NCBI RefSeq assembly: GCF_000276665.1
Contig: NW_004955435.1
Span: 4,466,122-4,530,121 of the forward strand
DNA: 64,000 bases
Origin: Chinchilla lanigera
Lineage: Eukaryota; Chordata; Mammalia; Rodentia; Chinchillidae
Reading direction: 5' to 3'
The translations under genes were made by a program, and so were the position numbers. Positions 13,740 through 25,500 of the stretch are shown piece after piece. The notes under the pieces were generated by a model. It saw only the letters and a list, made by a program, of their open reading frames with translations, searched no databases and had not been told where the DNA came from. Every line of letters starts with the position of its first letter. Position 1 is the stretch's first letter.

Positions 13740-14290
13740 TCAACTCCTTGCTCCCTGGGACGTCCACGCCCTCCGCTCCCTCTGTCCCAGCACTTGTGAC
13801 CTTTGGCATCTTTGTGGGAGCCAAACTGGTCCAGTTCCCATCCTTCTGTGCCGACTGCAACTTCTTACAGCCTGGTTGTAACTCTAGTATTTTCTCCCTG
13901 GAAACGTCTCATCACTCCCTACCTCAAAACATAAATGCGAAGCCCCTAGCCATGCCATTCAATGGTCTCTTTGAAGAATCTATCCTTATCCTGTTGTTCT
14001 TAGCTTATTTCCTGCTCCTGCCTGCAGACTTGCTGTCCAAACGCTGTCCCAGTACTCCAGGCCCAGGCCTTTGCTCACATGGAGGCTTCGCCTTGAATGC
14101 CCTTTCTCCTCACCCTGCAGCCCCAGCAACTGCCCCACCCGCCTCCCGGATGCCCTTCCAAAGACCTCCTCACCCAGGACCAACCGGAAGCAGCCTCTCC
14201 CTGTCTCTCCCCAACGGTTGCAGTACTTCCATGGCCCTAGTAATGACATGTATCACCATATTTCTCAGACTATAGCCACTAACACAAGTG
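13740..14290 (+). mobile_element. Possible ancient LINE-2-like remnant
   Basis: The pyrimidine-rich stretch contains 'caggcccaggcctttgctca' followed by a 'gccttgaatgccctttctcc'-type segment, resembling the 3' part of L2-family elements ('cagggcctttgcac ... tggaa.gc.cttcccc'). A 175-residue open frame spans it but has no domain I recognise and is treated as a chance frame in C/T-rich DNA. Confidence 0.35.
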
Positions 14291-15479
14291 ACTTTCCTTC
14301 TTCATGAGAATGTAAGCTTTTTGGGGAAAGCATCTACTTCTGAATAATTTTGAAATATTGCAGAATTCCTAATGTCACCTTGGATATAAATTTGTACCCA
14401 AGTGCCTCAGTCTGGGATAAATTAGTAACTCAGCAATTCAGGATAAATCCTGCCTTCTTGACGGAATCAGACATATTCAAATATTAGCTAATTATTAATA
14501 ATACTTCCAGAATATATTAAGTATTGTGCTTTCTTTTATCGAGTATGTTATTGGGGTAAGATTTCTAAATCATAAGTGGTCATAATAACTTGATAGTTAC
14601 ACAAGACAAATTAATTTTCAAAATAAGAAGAATTCTTTCACAGAATTAGAATTTGAAGGTGTCAACCTTTACAAACAGGCTGTTAGGTCAAAATCTAGGC
14701 AATCATTCAACTGGTCACTGAACACTGAAGAAGTAAACAACAATGTAAGTTCTTTAGAATAGTTACAAATGTCTGATGTCATGTCACAACAGCTACCTAT
14801 AGAGTGCTCCAGATTCTGGGGAAATTTGGGCAAGCAGATGGCATTTCACATATCTTTTCGTGATTATTTGCGAAGGAAATAGCCAATTTTGATTAGGTCC
14901 GGTAGCTGTTCTGGCAAAAGAGCTAGATATGAAACTTAAGGTTGACTTATAGTTTACTCTACCGTACTGCGACCAAGTTACTGCCGTATTATTTTTCCGT
15001 AATGCTTCTGTCAGGGTGACAGCTTACAGCTGATGAATGTCCTTTAAGGAAAAAATAGTCCTTTCTTAAAACAGGATCATGCCCATAACATTACAAAATT
15101 ACCTTCCCACCTGCCCAGACTGACAGGAGAGAAGAAGCACATTACCTCTAAGTGATAAAACACTGGCATTCCTTAGCAGCACTTGCATAAGCCTGGTGTT
15201 GCCAAAACGCTGCCGATGCCCTCCCTCTACCCACAGATTTCATGACCTGATTACTAACCCAGAGATGAAATCGACCCAAACTGGCGAGCAGCAGGGGCAG
15301 GGACGTATTGTTGGGTTCTGCAGTCTTCTCTACAGCTGTTCATGGAGACAGCCCCAGGTCTAGGGAAGTAGAAGCATGCTTCCTCCTGATGAGAGGTCCA
15401 TAGCTTGCCTCCAGCCCTCAGAACTTCACAATGGCGAAGACGAGGGAGGAGGGCTATGACTAAACTAACTTCCCACACA

Positions 15480-15720
15480 AGAAATTTGGCTAAGAGAGTG
15501 GATGCTGGTCTCAGGCTGAGTCCAGGTTCTGGCTGTGCCACTGCTTGTGAGATCTTGAATGACTTACTCTCTCCTGAGCTTCTGCTTCCTTTTTGATAAA
15601 AGGAAAATTAATATACCATCTCATCATTATTGTAACTATTAAGTGAAATAGTGCCTGTACAGTACTTGCCAAAATGTCTACATGATAAATTTAAAATATT
15701 ACTAATATTCTCTCAGTACC
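15480..15720 (-). mobile_element. MIR SINE, antisense
   Basis: The segment order of a reverse-complement MIR is well kept: 'ggttctggctgtgccactgc', 'ttgtgagatcttgaatgact', 'gagcttctgcttcctttttg', 'ataaaaggaaaattaatata', 'gtaactattaagtgaaatag', 'tgcctgtacagtacttgcc'. This is one of the clearer MIR copies here. Confidence 0.75.
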
Positions 15721-16369
15721 AGCCGCTTGGAGACAGTTGGCTCACAGAGGCTTTGGGAATTTCTGTGACTAATGGCTAGATTCCACCTAAAAGGTGATTC
15801 TAAAGACTCACACTTATTGCTTAGCTATTTTTTCCCAAAACAATTGTTTATAAAATTTAAAAAGTAATGCTGATAAAGCCATGTGTTCCTCCTGCACACA
15901 AAGAGAAACAGCATAAACTCAAAGGACAATGTGTTGTTTTTCTTCAACAAATGTACGTGAATTTGTACATCAAAAAGAGCTTTTAACCTTCAAAGGAACC
16001 ACATCAGGAAGCCATGCACTTATTTCAATGATACTGCCAAGTATTTTTGGAACTGTTCCTTCTAAATTACCTTCAGAATCTGCTTCAGTTTTTTCATATG
16101 TCTTCACTGGCAACAGAATTTTATCCTCTTGCAGTTTTTCATTTTGAAAGCAGACTTAACACCAACTCTCAGGAATAGAGAATATCGTCTCTGATCAAAA
16201 ATGAGGAAATAAGGACTTCTGTCCATGGCTAGTCAAATGCCTCAATTCTGCGCAGGGGATCCCTAAAATATTTCAGACCAGTGGAAGTAGTGTGAGAACT
16301 AATGTGCTGCTTTTGGAATGAATGACAAGTTATGTGCTTAGTTATTAAATTTTACTTAACAATTCCCTC

Positions 16370-16560
16370 TACAGCACTACATATTAAGAAATCTTCTAGA
16401 AACTTTTACATACGTAAGCTTAGCTAGGGCTCACATCTTATAAGGTAGATACTCTCCGTTTCTTCATTTTATAGAAGTGCAAGACTGTCTGAGGACACAG
16501 AACTAGTCAATGGAGAAGCCCGAGCGAGGAGTCAAAGCTGTAAGGACTTGGCAACTGATG
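16370..16560 (+). mobile_element. Probable MIR-like remnant
   Basis: 'cagggctcacatcttataag'-like core, 'ataaggtagatactctccgt', 'tcttcattttatagaagtgc' and 'ctgaggacacagaactagtc' follow the MIR order of 'gaggtaggta ... attttacagatgaggaa ... cacacagctagt'. Confidence 0.5.
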
Positions 16561-17323
16561 ACAATATGGATGAGGCAGACAAGCCGGAAATCAACCCTGG
16601 ACTGTCACTTAGTGTACATGCTATATTTCCTGGGAAGTACCGACTTCTGTGCATCAATGATTGCGCTTTCTGTTGAGGTGCTTCTGTTTGCTTTGTGTTG
16701 TATCATCTCGTTGTGTATTGTTTTGAGATCATGTAATTTAAAATTGGTGAACGATATTATATCTGTCCATGAACTTTTTAAAAACCTCAGCATGGTGTTA
16801 AGAAACAATATCTAAACTCTTTATCTGTCACCCATAGCAAGTTACAGGAGAAGGGCGCAATCCCATACGCCCCTCCTACCCTTCTAGCGACCTGTAGGCC
16901 GTCCTGTTTTTCTACATACGCAGGCCTTTCCCTAGCAGCTCCTCCAGCCTTGTGCCAGAAACAGTCTCTGTTCTCACAATGTCTCCCACACCCATCTCAA
17001 AGCGCCCCTCCTTAAAATTCACCTTTTCCATTGCATCACTGTTACACGAATGGAGAAGAAAAGACACTGAATCATTTTAAGGTCCCTCTTTTTTTTTTTA
17101 ATTCTCTTTGCTAAAACACCTTTTCATATTTTTCCCATAAGCAAAATGCCTTGACAGACTCCCTTTTCTCTCTTTTGCTTTGAAATTTGAGTATCCAAAG
17201 CAGCCTCCTGCCAATGCCAAGGGCATGTTGCTGGTCAACCATTCAGATAAAGACAACGACCCCAAGAAAGCATATTTACGCACATTTTTAATTATTTATG
17301 CTGGAACTTTCTTTTAATTTCAG

Positions 17324-17404
17324 GACAAAAGAAAAATACAGGAAGAAATCTCACAGAAACGACTGAAAATAGAAGAAGAAAAACTAAAACACCAACACTT
17401 GAAG
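17324..17404 (+). CDS. PALMD: PALMD coding exon (first one visible), 81 bp
   Basis: Encodes 27 residues beginning DKRKIQEEISQKRLKIEEEK and ending in HQHLK. This is the start of the paralemmin-family coiled coil in palmdelphin, a mostly cytosolic phosphoprotein linked to cell-shape control and to endothelial/aortic-valve biology. The acceptor is a pyrimidine-rich run ending 'ttttaatttcag'; the donor is 'AAG|gtaatt'. The exon begins and ends on codon boundaries. In the ~551-residue protein this would be about residues 16-42, so about 15 N-terminal residues are missing from the window. The sequence is nearly identical to what I recall of mammalian palmdelphin, so the assignment is firm; the numbering rests on that comparison. 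Confidence 0.95.
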
Positions 17405-20325
17405 GTAATTTATGACTTTAATTTTACTTCAATAATTTTGTATTCAATACCCTGATGGCACTCAAATTTCAATGCTAAAGATGCTTTGGGAAAAAAAGAA
17501 TTCCCAATATCCCCCTGCTGATCTTCTAATAACCACGAAGAAGCCAACAAGCTAGGACTATATTTGCATATGAGATTAGTACCTTCTGGCAAACACAGAA
17601 AGTTGAAAACACGGTTTTATTACTTCTAACTTTTAGTACTGCAGTTCCTAATTTTCTTCAGTAACCTTGAGATTTAGCCCTGAAAAGCTGGCCCTGACAG
17701 TCTTGCTTAACATCCCCAGGGAATGGATCCAGCTCGGAAGTTTCCTTTTGAAATCAACGAAAGGCCAGCCATACCCCAGGGGGTACAGAGCAGACAGTGT
17801 CTGGTCTGGTCAAGGATGCTTGTGTTTGAAAGCTCAGAGCAGTGAATCCAATGTTGTTTGAGTATGGCTTCTGCTTTATTTTGTTTTGACAGAACACAGA
17901 TGAGATCATAGCCACAAATACATCTCCATTTTAAAAATCAGACTTGACATCTTTCACCGGGTGTGGACATTTTACAATTAAAGCACGTTGAGTTTCAACA
18001 TTGTATTACGTAGCTTAGTTACAGGATGCAAGCAAATGACGAACAGGACCTCCTTGAGAAGAGCCCGAACAGGAAACTGAACTTACTTGTTTGTGAATCC
18101 CCTCACTAAAGCAACGCCACCCGCTCTTGGGATCTCCACACTCAAGTGAAACAACAAACTTGGCTAAATCTGTTTTCCTAGTGGAACAAGTAACCAACCA
18201 CAAAGAAGCACATTTAAGAGTGATTAGCCCACCTTCCCAGGACTCTGTTGCCTCCTTTGCTTCTATTGGACAGGTTGACATTTCTGTTGTTTGATGCATG
18301 GATGACATCATCACAGTTAACCTGTTGTCCTTCCAGTGTGTTGCCCTGAATTTACAATGAGTAGACACTGACCCAAGAAACACAGTGTGCACTATGAGGC
18401 AACGATGAATTAAAAGCAAATCTTTCCAAATTATTTCAGTGCATTTTCAGTGAAGTCAGTCAAATCTGGAGCACTTCTGAGGTCAACTGTTTCTAACTCC
18501 AAAACTAGATGACTATCTTGCATTCTCTCCCTCTCCCTCCCCGTCTCCCTCTCTCCCTCCTTGTTTCTTTCTTATGCAATTTATGTAAAATTGGGCTCTT
18601 ACAGCCACTGAATCACTTCTTCCTTCCGAGTGAGCTGATAGCTCTCCAGCTCTCAGTCATCGCTGTCCTTGCAGAATGGATAGCCAAATCACAGCAGACC
18701 TCACGGCAGCAGAGAAGGCTTAACTGTCCCCTCGGTTCACTTTAGGAAGTTTCCCATAGGAGAAGCCTCACTCACTGAAACATCCATTTCTGAGGTGGTG
18801 TTTCACTACAGCACTTCCAAAAAAAGTCCAGAAAGTAATGCATGATCTTCCCTATGGGTTTGCTTTCTGGAGCCGGGAGGCGTCTTCTAGTCCAGTGCAA
18901 TCAAAATATTCACCATGCTTTGGACTGCCGAACACAATCGTGCAGACCGTGGAAGGGGCGCGGAAACACTGCCTCTCTCCTCTGCTCAGTGTGTGCCCTG
19001 GCTTAGGGCTGTTTGTTTGCACCTGGAGCAAGAGGTTTTCGTATTCTCTGAATGAAGGTGCTCCCTTCACTTTCCCAAACTGTGCCCTGACCTGAAGGGC
19101 TGAGTGGGAAGAAGAAATAATATTTTTTTCCTAATTTGGGAAATTAAACAGTAAATGAAAAAGATAAGTTAGTTAAATGACAGCATCTTATTTAGAGTAT
19201 AAGCATTAATTATTTAATCTGAGATGGTCAGAAAAGGTTCTATTAAAGATGTGGGATCTCAAGGGAGACTTAACTGTTAAGTGGAATGTATACAGGTGTG
19301 CATAGGACCTTTCAGAGAATAAACACTTGTTAAGCAAACACCTATTATTTATGCACAAGGTACTAAATTGCACACTGAGAACATAAAATAAATAAAATTT
19401 GTCCTGAGCATTTAAAATGGTAACTGACACATAAACTTAAGACATTTATACTACAAAGAACACTATATGGGAGGCATAAGAACTGCAAAGAGAACACAGA
19501 GGAAAGAGTGGATATTTCAATAGACACATTTTTTTCAAGTTTACAGGATAGCTGACCAGACCAAAGAGCAAGCGGACACAATTCCAAAACAGGATTCAAA
19601 AGTGTGCAAAAGCATTTTACAAGTCAATTCTACAATATGTTCACCACGCTAAGTTCTATTGGCCTCTACAGTTACAGATTTAGCTCTTTTTTTCCATCCA
19701 TTTATACTGGTTCCCATGACTAACCTCACAGCTTCCCTGATTGCAAACTATTTCATTACAGTCCACTGGTACACATTAGACAACATAAGCATACACACAT
19801 TTTTAAAAAGTTATAGTGACCCACTCTGATCTTTAGCTCCTGAGCCTGAATAGATTTTTATCTTAGTCATTAGTCTCATTTACTAAAGCACAAATCTAAA
19901 CTGTGACACAAAAACAAAATAACTGTGTCTTGATTTCTGAATATATGCCATAATACCAGATCATTTTCATTGCTCACACAAATTGTGTATTTTGTATTTA
20001 AGTGGAAAAAGTTCTCCACCAGGGGAAATGACAATTTGTGAAGTATGGACAAAGTTTTATAAGACTAAAACTAAAATTGTTCTTGTTCTTAACCAAACTG
20101 AAAACCAAGAATGTAGCCAGAAGTTAACCTAATTGTGTTACAAGAATCTTTCTCTGCCCTCTATAACTCAATATTGTAAGACAATCCCATCTGAGTGTTT
20201 CCTAGAGAAAAAAGCATAAAAATGTATTAAAATCAAGGTAAATTCTTAAAATGCTGATATATTCAGATTTTCTTGGCATCTTTGACCTCAAAAGCCAAAT
20301 ATTCACATACATTAATAATATTTAC

Positions 20326-20970
20326 TGGGTCTGTCCTACATTGTTAGTGGAAAGATAAACTAGCACAACTACTATAGAAATCAGTATGGAGAGTCACCAA
20401 AAGAACTAAAACTAGAGTCTCCATTTAGTCCAGCTATACCATTCCTTAGTATACTTAGTGCAGCTATACCATTCCTTAGTATACCTCCAAAGAATTAAAG
20501 GCAGCGTACTATAGCGATACGTGCATGCCCATGTCTACTATACAGTTCACAACAGCTAAGCCATAGAAACAGTCTGTGTGCCCATTGGTGAATGAATGGA
20601 TAAAGAAAAGCATGGTGCATATATACATAATGGAGTATTTATTCATGTATAAAAAAATAAAATCGTGTCATTTGCAGGAACATTAATGGAACTAGAACCA
20701 TCATGTTAAGAGAACTAAGCCAGAGTCAGATGTTAAATATTATATGTGTTCTCTTATATGAGCAATCTATAAGTAAATGAATGAGAGATGACAGGGACCT
20801 GGAAGGTAGCCTTTTTGAAATCGGGAAGAGAAATAAGGAGGAGGGAAGGTACAGGAGAGTGATGGGGATGAACATAATCAAATTATATGTATGTACCAGT
20901 ACACCAAGACCAATCTCATTACTCTGTACTACTAGTATGTACCAATAAAGCAAAAGCACTGAAGGTGTAT
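20326..20970 (+). mobile_element. L1 3' end, sense orientation, with internal tandem duplication
   Basis: Shows the classic L1 ORF2-tail/3'UTR order: 'aaatcagtatggagagtcac', 'cacaacagctaagccataga', 'ggtgaatgaatggataaaga', 'catataatggagtat'-like block, then 'gtcatttgcaggaacatta' and the purine-rich segment before 'caagaccaatctcattactc'. A 27-base-scale block ('cagctataccattccttagt' plus flanks) is repeated in tandem near 20430-20485. Frames are broken. Confidence 0.85.
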
Positions 20971-21460
20971 TAGTGAATTAAATAAATACAAAACGTCACA
21001 ATGCTAGTAGATAGACAACGGAAATGTGAGAAGTACAAATAAAGAATATAAAGATCCTAAAAATTAATATCTATTCATTATTTGTAAAAGTTGAAGAATA
21101 ATAATATTGGGCTGCATACATATATACTATATACACAGTGCATCAGCGTAAAACAGTTACTTATCCCTGGTCTTTTATTTCACTGTTTTCTGCTTTACTG
21201 TTTTTCTCTTTGCTTCTAGTGTTAAGGTTTTGTATTTTGAGAAAAAGAATCAAATAATGCAGATCAGAAGTCTGTATGGAAGAATTCCTTTATTGCCTTT
21301 CCTGGGTTTCCTTGCAAAGGTCCCTGTTCTGCCATAGTTTCTCTTCATATAAAATTATATCTATGCACAGCATATGCTAAAGTAAATTTCTTGGAAAATG
21401 TTATCTTTTCTGTGACTAAATAGCAATAATAAATGGAAAATTAGAAATTAAAAAAAATAG

Positions 21461-21568
21461 GGGCTGGGGATTTAGCTCAGGCGCAAAGTGCCTGCCTGGC
21501 AAGCTCAAGGTCATGAGTTCGATTCCTGGTACTGGAAGAAAAACAAAACAAACAAACAAAAAAAGAAA
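21461..21568 (+). mobile_element. ID-family SINE
   Basis: 'ggggctggggatttagctca' A box region, 'gtcatgagttcgattcctgg' B box region and a tail rich in A and CAAA repeats. Confidence 0.9.
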
Positions 21569-21591
21569 TTAAAATAATAATAATAACATTA

Positions 21592-21702
21592 GGCTAGGGA
21601 TATAGCTCAGCAGCACAAGCACCTGCCTGACAAGTGCAAGGTCCTGAGTTCGATTCCTGGTACCAAAAAACTCCCAAAACAAAAAACAAACAAACAAAAA
21701 AG
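21592..21702 (+). mobile_element. ID-family SINE, second copy close by
   Basis: 'ggctagggatatagctcagc', 'gtcctgagttcgattcctgg', 'taccaaaaaactcccaaaac'. It follows the 21461 copy by about 25 bases in the same orientation but differs at several positions ('gatatag' against 'gatttag', 'gtcctgag' against 'gtcatgag'), so it is a separate insertion of another subfamily rather than a tandem copy. Confidence 0.9.
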
Positions 21703-22321
21703 AATAACAATATTTACTGAGTCTATGGGAAAATATTTTTACAAACAGCTAATCAACTTTATAATAAATGGTTAAGTCACCACTGGGGAAAGATTCTCCG
21801 GGAACAGAACATAGCAATACAAACTGCTCTTCTGGTGTGTGTGGTTCAGCGCAATTGCTTAAAGGTCAGCACAAACATGACGATCTAGGGTGAGGTTTTT
21901 CCTTGCTGCATCTAGTGGTTTTCAAACCATTTTCTGTGTACTTAAAACTTCCTGGCCTCCTCACTGACTCAATTAGAGGCGTCCAGAGTTTTCCTCCAAA
22001 CTTTCATTCCATAGAAGACGCATTTGGAATCACTGCAATTTGGGTTTTTTTAACTGACTTGAAAGCCTTTGCTCTAGTTAAAATAATAATCCTTTGGTAA
22101 TTACTTAACACAACTTAGCATAATTAAATTATTTTTAATTCAGAAACATTTCTCCCCCAGTGGTATTAATTCTACATCTTTTTTTAAAAGACACAAAATT
22201 CTTCTTACCTGCTCTCCTTTTAATTCTAACATAAAAGAAAGTAGATAAAGTTCCTATTCTTTCCCCACTATTATAGTCACAGCAAATCTCTAATAAATAA
22301 TTAACAATAAGTAGCTGAGCA

Positions 22322-22352
22322 GGGTCAGGGATATAGCTCAGTGGCACAAGTA
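22322..22352 (+). mobile_element. Truncated ID SINE (5' ~30 bp only)
   Basis: Only the A-box part remains: 'agggatatagctcagtggca', then the sequence leaves the ID pattern after 'caagtaactgagc'. No B box or A tail is present. Confidence 0.65.
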
Positions 22353-23239
22353 ACTGAGCAAATAATGTATAGAGGTAGACGAGATACCTATGACAGCCCT
22401 TCTCTTCAGAAAGTATGAGAGAAATTCAAACGCCTTGAAAATAGGATAACAATATACCTGGCAGTTTCTACTCGAGACATGGACTGGATTCTGGCTATCA
22501 CTCCTCCAAAATTTATAGGTCTCTTTCACTGCTTTATGTCTTTCTTTTTCACTGCTCAAAACAAAGAGATTAATTTTTTCATGCAAATTCAAGAAGAACT
22601 CTTTCCATATAATAAAACAAGAGTCTTTCTTATGTTCTTAAATTTGACAAAACTTACTCTCATTAATATTTGGACGCAGCAATCAATTTTGCACCTCTTA
22701 TTATTAGAACAGGCAGGGAGCTGGACTTAAAGATGTCTAGGGCCACGGAGGTCTTCAGGAAAGATAAGGTGCTGAGGAACAGAACACTGACTGTCTCTTG
22801 CACGGCCTAAGAATAACACTGAATTCATGTAAGATCAGAATGCAAGCAACAGCAACCTGCTGTTTTGCCTGCCGTTCCAGCTGTTCCCACACAAGGTTTG
22901 GGGAGGTGAGTCACTGTGTACTGTTGCTAGAGTGATTAACAAGATGGCTTTCGGAGAGGTTTTACTTCATTAAAAGCACAAGATATACACCCATCAACCA
23001 AAGAAACAGTAAAGACATCATACATGAAGGTTTCTATGTGACTGCAATAAATATGAACCAGCTTTGGGAGGTGGCAAAGGTTGCACAAGGAAAATACCAG
23101 ATTTATTCAGGCAAGGCGGTGGGAGAAAATAATTCTTTAATATGTCCACTGCAAATGAAGTTAGAGATTTGAAAGAAGTTAGAGATTTCAGAAATTGATG
23201 ACTTACATAAGAACATGTGTCTCTATTTCTTGACATCAG

Positions 23240-23364
23240 AAAAAAGCCTTGAGGGAGAAATGGCTTCTGGATGGGATCAGCACCGGAAAAGAACAGGAAG
23301 AGATGAAGAAGCAAAATCAACAAGACCAGCACCAGATCCAGGTTCTGGAGCAAAGTATACACAG
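23240..23364 (+). CDS. PALMD: PALMD coding exon, 125 bp
   Basis: Encodes KKALREKWLLDGISTGKEQE followed by EMKKQNQQDQHQIQVLEQSI and H, with a split arginine codon (AG|G) at its 3' edge. The heptad-rich, charged sequence is the middle of the N-terminal coiled coil. The acceptor is 'gacatcag|AAA' and the donor 'CACAG|gtacgg'. It joins in frame to the exon at 44092 across a 20.7-kb intron. A different reading frame over the same bases stays open for about 100 codons and runs past the donor; it is a shadow. Palmdelphin identity is certain from the WLLDGIS and QNQQDQHQIQVLEQSI strings. Confidence 0.96.
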
Positions 23365-24049
23365 GTACGGCCCCCCGAGACCCAGAACTACCTTGACTTG
23401 GCTGCATGCAGAAGAGCCATTCTCATTTTCAGGGGCACAACACATTTTCCATCTGGATTTCTAAAAAAACTAGGGAAGCACACCAGGAGGAATGACAGAA
23501 CTGTCACTCTGAATGTCACCTGAGCAGAGCGACAGTAGGTTTATTCTTGAACGCATACTGCTGAGTTCCCCATACTGTCTGGGCTGATATCCTACAGTAC
23601 CTACCTTTTAGGGTTGTGAGTATATTTAAAGTCTGTGTACTGAACTAACGTCATCTATCTGGCACATGGTTAGATGTACCAAAAGGACTCCTCCCAGCCC
23701 CAGCCCCCTCTTACCTCCCAGGTCTGTGGCCGTGTTAGCCTGTGTCACCTTCACACTTCTACCACACAATCCCCGAACTCAGCCTTGATATTCTGGAAGA
23801 GAAGGTTCTGTCTGCCTGTCTATCCATGAATACTCCGTCTGCTGCCATCTCCCTCTGTGACCTCCATGGTTTCTGGTCACAGGTACTCGTCCCATGCCTC
23901 CCTGTCTTGACCTTGGAATCAGGTGAGGTCTGGTGTAGCAAGTTTTCAAGTTACCTTGACTTAAAATGAGGCACTGAACATGAAAAAACTAGAAAGTTCA
24001 ACTATAAGATGGGATTATTAGTACCAGATATTTTCACATATTTTTGCAA

Positions 24050-24158
24050 TATTTTCACATTGATTCTCAAATGGTTGCATAATTGACAGCTTCACATTTA
24101 TGAATCCCAGGTTGTTTGCTGAAAGATATAGAAAGTGCTTCCAAGCAGTAGATAATAA
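24050..24158 (+). repeat. Local duplication, copy A (intact)
   Basis: A ~109-bp segment beginning 'attttcacattgattctcaa' and ending 'ccaagcagtagataata' recurs at 24560-24788. The second copy has a few base changes, a 3-base deletion ('gacagcttc' to 'gacttc') and an ID SINE inside it. Confidence 0.9.
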
Positions 24159-24559
24159 GAAATAGATATCATGGAAGAAACTGATACGGGAAAGCTGAGA
24201 ATCATTTTCTAACCTACAGACAGAAAAAAATAGATGTAATGTGTTACGGTATACTCATGCCAATGATTTTAAATCTACCCATCTTTGAAATGCAGGCAAC
24301 TTTCAAAACCTCGCTCACTTCCTTCCATTCAGGGAGGCCCGGGGAAAGTCGGAAATGCCGAGGACTCAGCAGCTATGCTGCGACCACGTGGAGTCCGCAG
24401 TCGGTACACCAGACAGTCCGGTCCCACTGGGCCTAACACGGGCAACAAGGGCAACACGGGACAGTGCTTCTTTCTTTCAAATGATTTCCATCCTACTTCC
24501 CTAACTATATGCACTTTTGTATTTAAATATTAAAGTTGCTGGCAGCTCATCCTTGTTTA

Positions 24560-24724
24560 GATATTTTCACAATGATTCTCAAATGGTTGCATAATTGACT
24601 TCACATGTATGAATCCCGGGTTGTTTGCTGAAAGATATAGAAAGTGCGGGGCTGGGGATTTAGCTCAGCGGCAAACGCGCCTGCCTGGCAAGCGCAAGGT
24701 TGTGAGTTCGGTTCCCGGTACCGG

Positions 24725-24762
<38 letters not shown>

Positions 24763-24788
24763 AAGTGCTTCCAAGCAGTAGATAATAA
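24560..24788 (+). repeat. Local duplication, copy B, interrupted by an ID SINE
   Basis: 'atattttcacaatgattctc' to 'gatatagaaagtgc' matches copy A, then an ID SINE intervenes, then 'gaaagtgcttccaagcagta' resumes the match. The repeated 'agaaagtgc' flanking the SINE is its target-site duplication, so the insertion postdates the duplication. Confidence 0.9.
24648..24760 (+). mobile_element. ID-family SINE with long poly(A) and target-site duplication
   Basis: 'ggggctggggatttagctca', 'ggttgtgagttcggttcccg', 'gtaccgg' and a pure A run of about 36 bases. It is flanked by 'agaaagtgc' on both sides. The long uninterrupted A tail indicates a fairly recent insertion. Confidence 0.95.
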
Positions 24789-24998
24789 TTTTTTAAACCC
24801 ATAAATCCACTCTGCAGTTTGGAAAACTCCATTCTTTGTGAAGCATCCCTTAGCGAGAGCGTCTTACCTAGAGTCCCGCTTAAAATGGTAGTTACTTTCT
24901 TCACTCCTCAGCATAGGACCTTATCACTGAATGAGTCCGGAGGTTAATCCGTGTAACCACTCCTCACTGCATAAGCAGCTTCTTGCCTCCCTCAGAAC

Positions 24999-25155
24999 TT
25001 TTTTTTTTTTCTTTTTGAGACAGGGTCTCGCTATGCAGTTCAGGCTGGCCTTGAGCTCACTTTGTAGCTCAGGCTGGTCTCGAACTCACAATGATCCTCC
25101 TACCTCAGCCTCCCAAGTGCTGGGATTACAGGCATGCCCCACCACACCCGGCTCT
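24999..25155 (-). mobile_element. B1-type SINE, antisense
   Basis: Reverse complement of B1: T-run, 'gagacagggtctcgctatgc', two copies of 'caggctgg.ct..agctc', 'cctcagcctcccaagtgctg', 'ggattacaggcatgccccac'. Confidence 0.92.
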
Positions 25156-25304
25156 GATTGCTTTTAGAATTCACCTGAATGCTCTGAGAATCGCACAAGT
25201 TTCAAGTACTATTGATAGTGTTCTGTCTAGCTAGAACTCCTGTCTGACCAAAAATAAAATAGAAGGAGAGGGGAGAGACAGAAAGAGAGAGTATAGTTAT
25301 TTGA

Positions 25305-25500
25305 TGAGCTACATTATGCACCAAGCATTCTATGTATATTTTCCCACTTCGAGCATTTTATGTATATTATATTATCTTCACTCCCCTGTGGAATAGGAGT
25401 TATCTTCACTTTTTTCAGAAAGACTAAGCCTGTCACACAAGAGAAAGAGGCAGATAAGGGACTACCACGTCTGACTATCCCACTCTGCCTATAAAGCAAT
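25305..25500 (+). mobile_element. Probable MIR-like remnant
   Basis: 'gcaccaagcattctatgtat', 'ggaataggagttatcttcac', 'cagaaagactaagcctgtca', 'cacaagagaaagaggcagat' keep the MIR order in a degraded form. Confidence 0.5.

Larger units (their letters stand above)
1..17323 (+). other. PALMD: Probable intron 1 of PALMD (5' part of window), non-coding
   Basis: No coding exon could be supported here. The first exon seen, at 17324, starts on a codon boundary with the residues that follow the short N-terminal segment of palmdelphin, so this stretch is inferred to be the first intron. I searched it by eye for the expected N-terminal coding segment and found nothing convincing. Open frames are short and lack family resemblance. 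Contents are an antisense L1 (5.3-6.65 kb), several MIR-like remnants, B1- and ID-type SINEs and short AT-rich runs. Bases 1-5300 and 9.4-11.4 kb hold nothing I can name. Confidence 0.6.
17405..23239 (+). other. PALMD: PALMD intron 2 (numbering by visible exons)
   Basis: Bounded by 'gtaatt' and 'gacatcag'. Contains a sense-oriented L1 3' end (20.3-21.0 kb), two complete ID SINEs and one truncated ID. The stretches 17.4-20.3 kb and 22.4-23.2 kb show no gene and no repeat I can name, apart from a C/T-rich run at about 18520-18565. Confidence 0.85.

Noticed and set aside
13748..14275. 175-codon open frame with hydrophobic and proline-rich parts
   Set aside because: C/T-rich DNA resembling an old LINE-2-type repeat; composition explains the lack of stops, and no family is recognised.
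16510..16815. 101-codon open frame starting with an ATG, considered as a possible PALMD start exon
   Set aside because: Its sequence does not match the palmdelphin N-terminus, and no phase-0 donor leads to the exon at 17324.
23215..23523. 102-codon open frame overlapping the 23240 exon
   Set aside because: Different frame from the palmdelphin frame; it runs through the splice donor without any conserved sequence.
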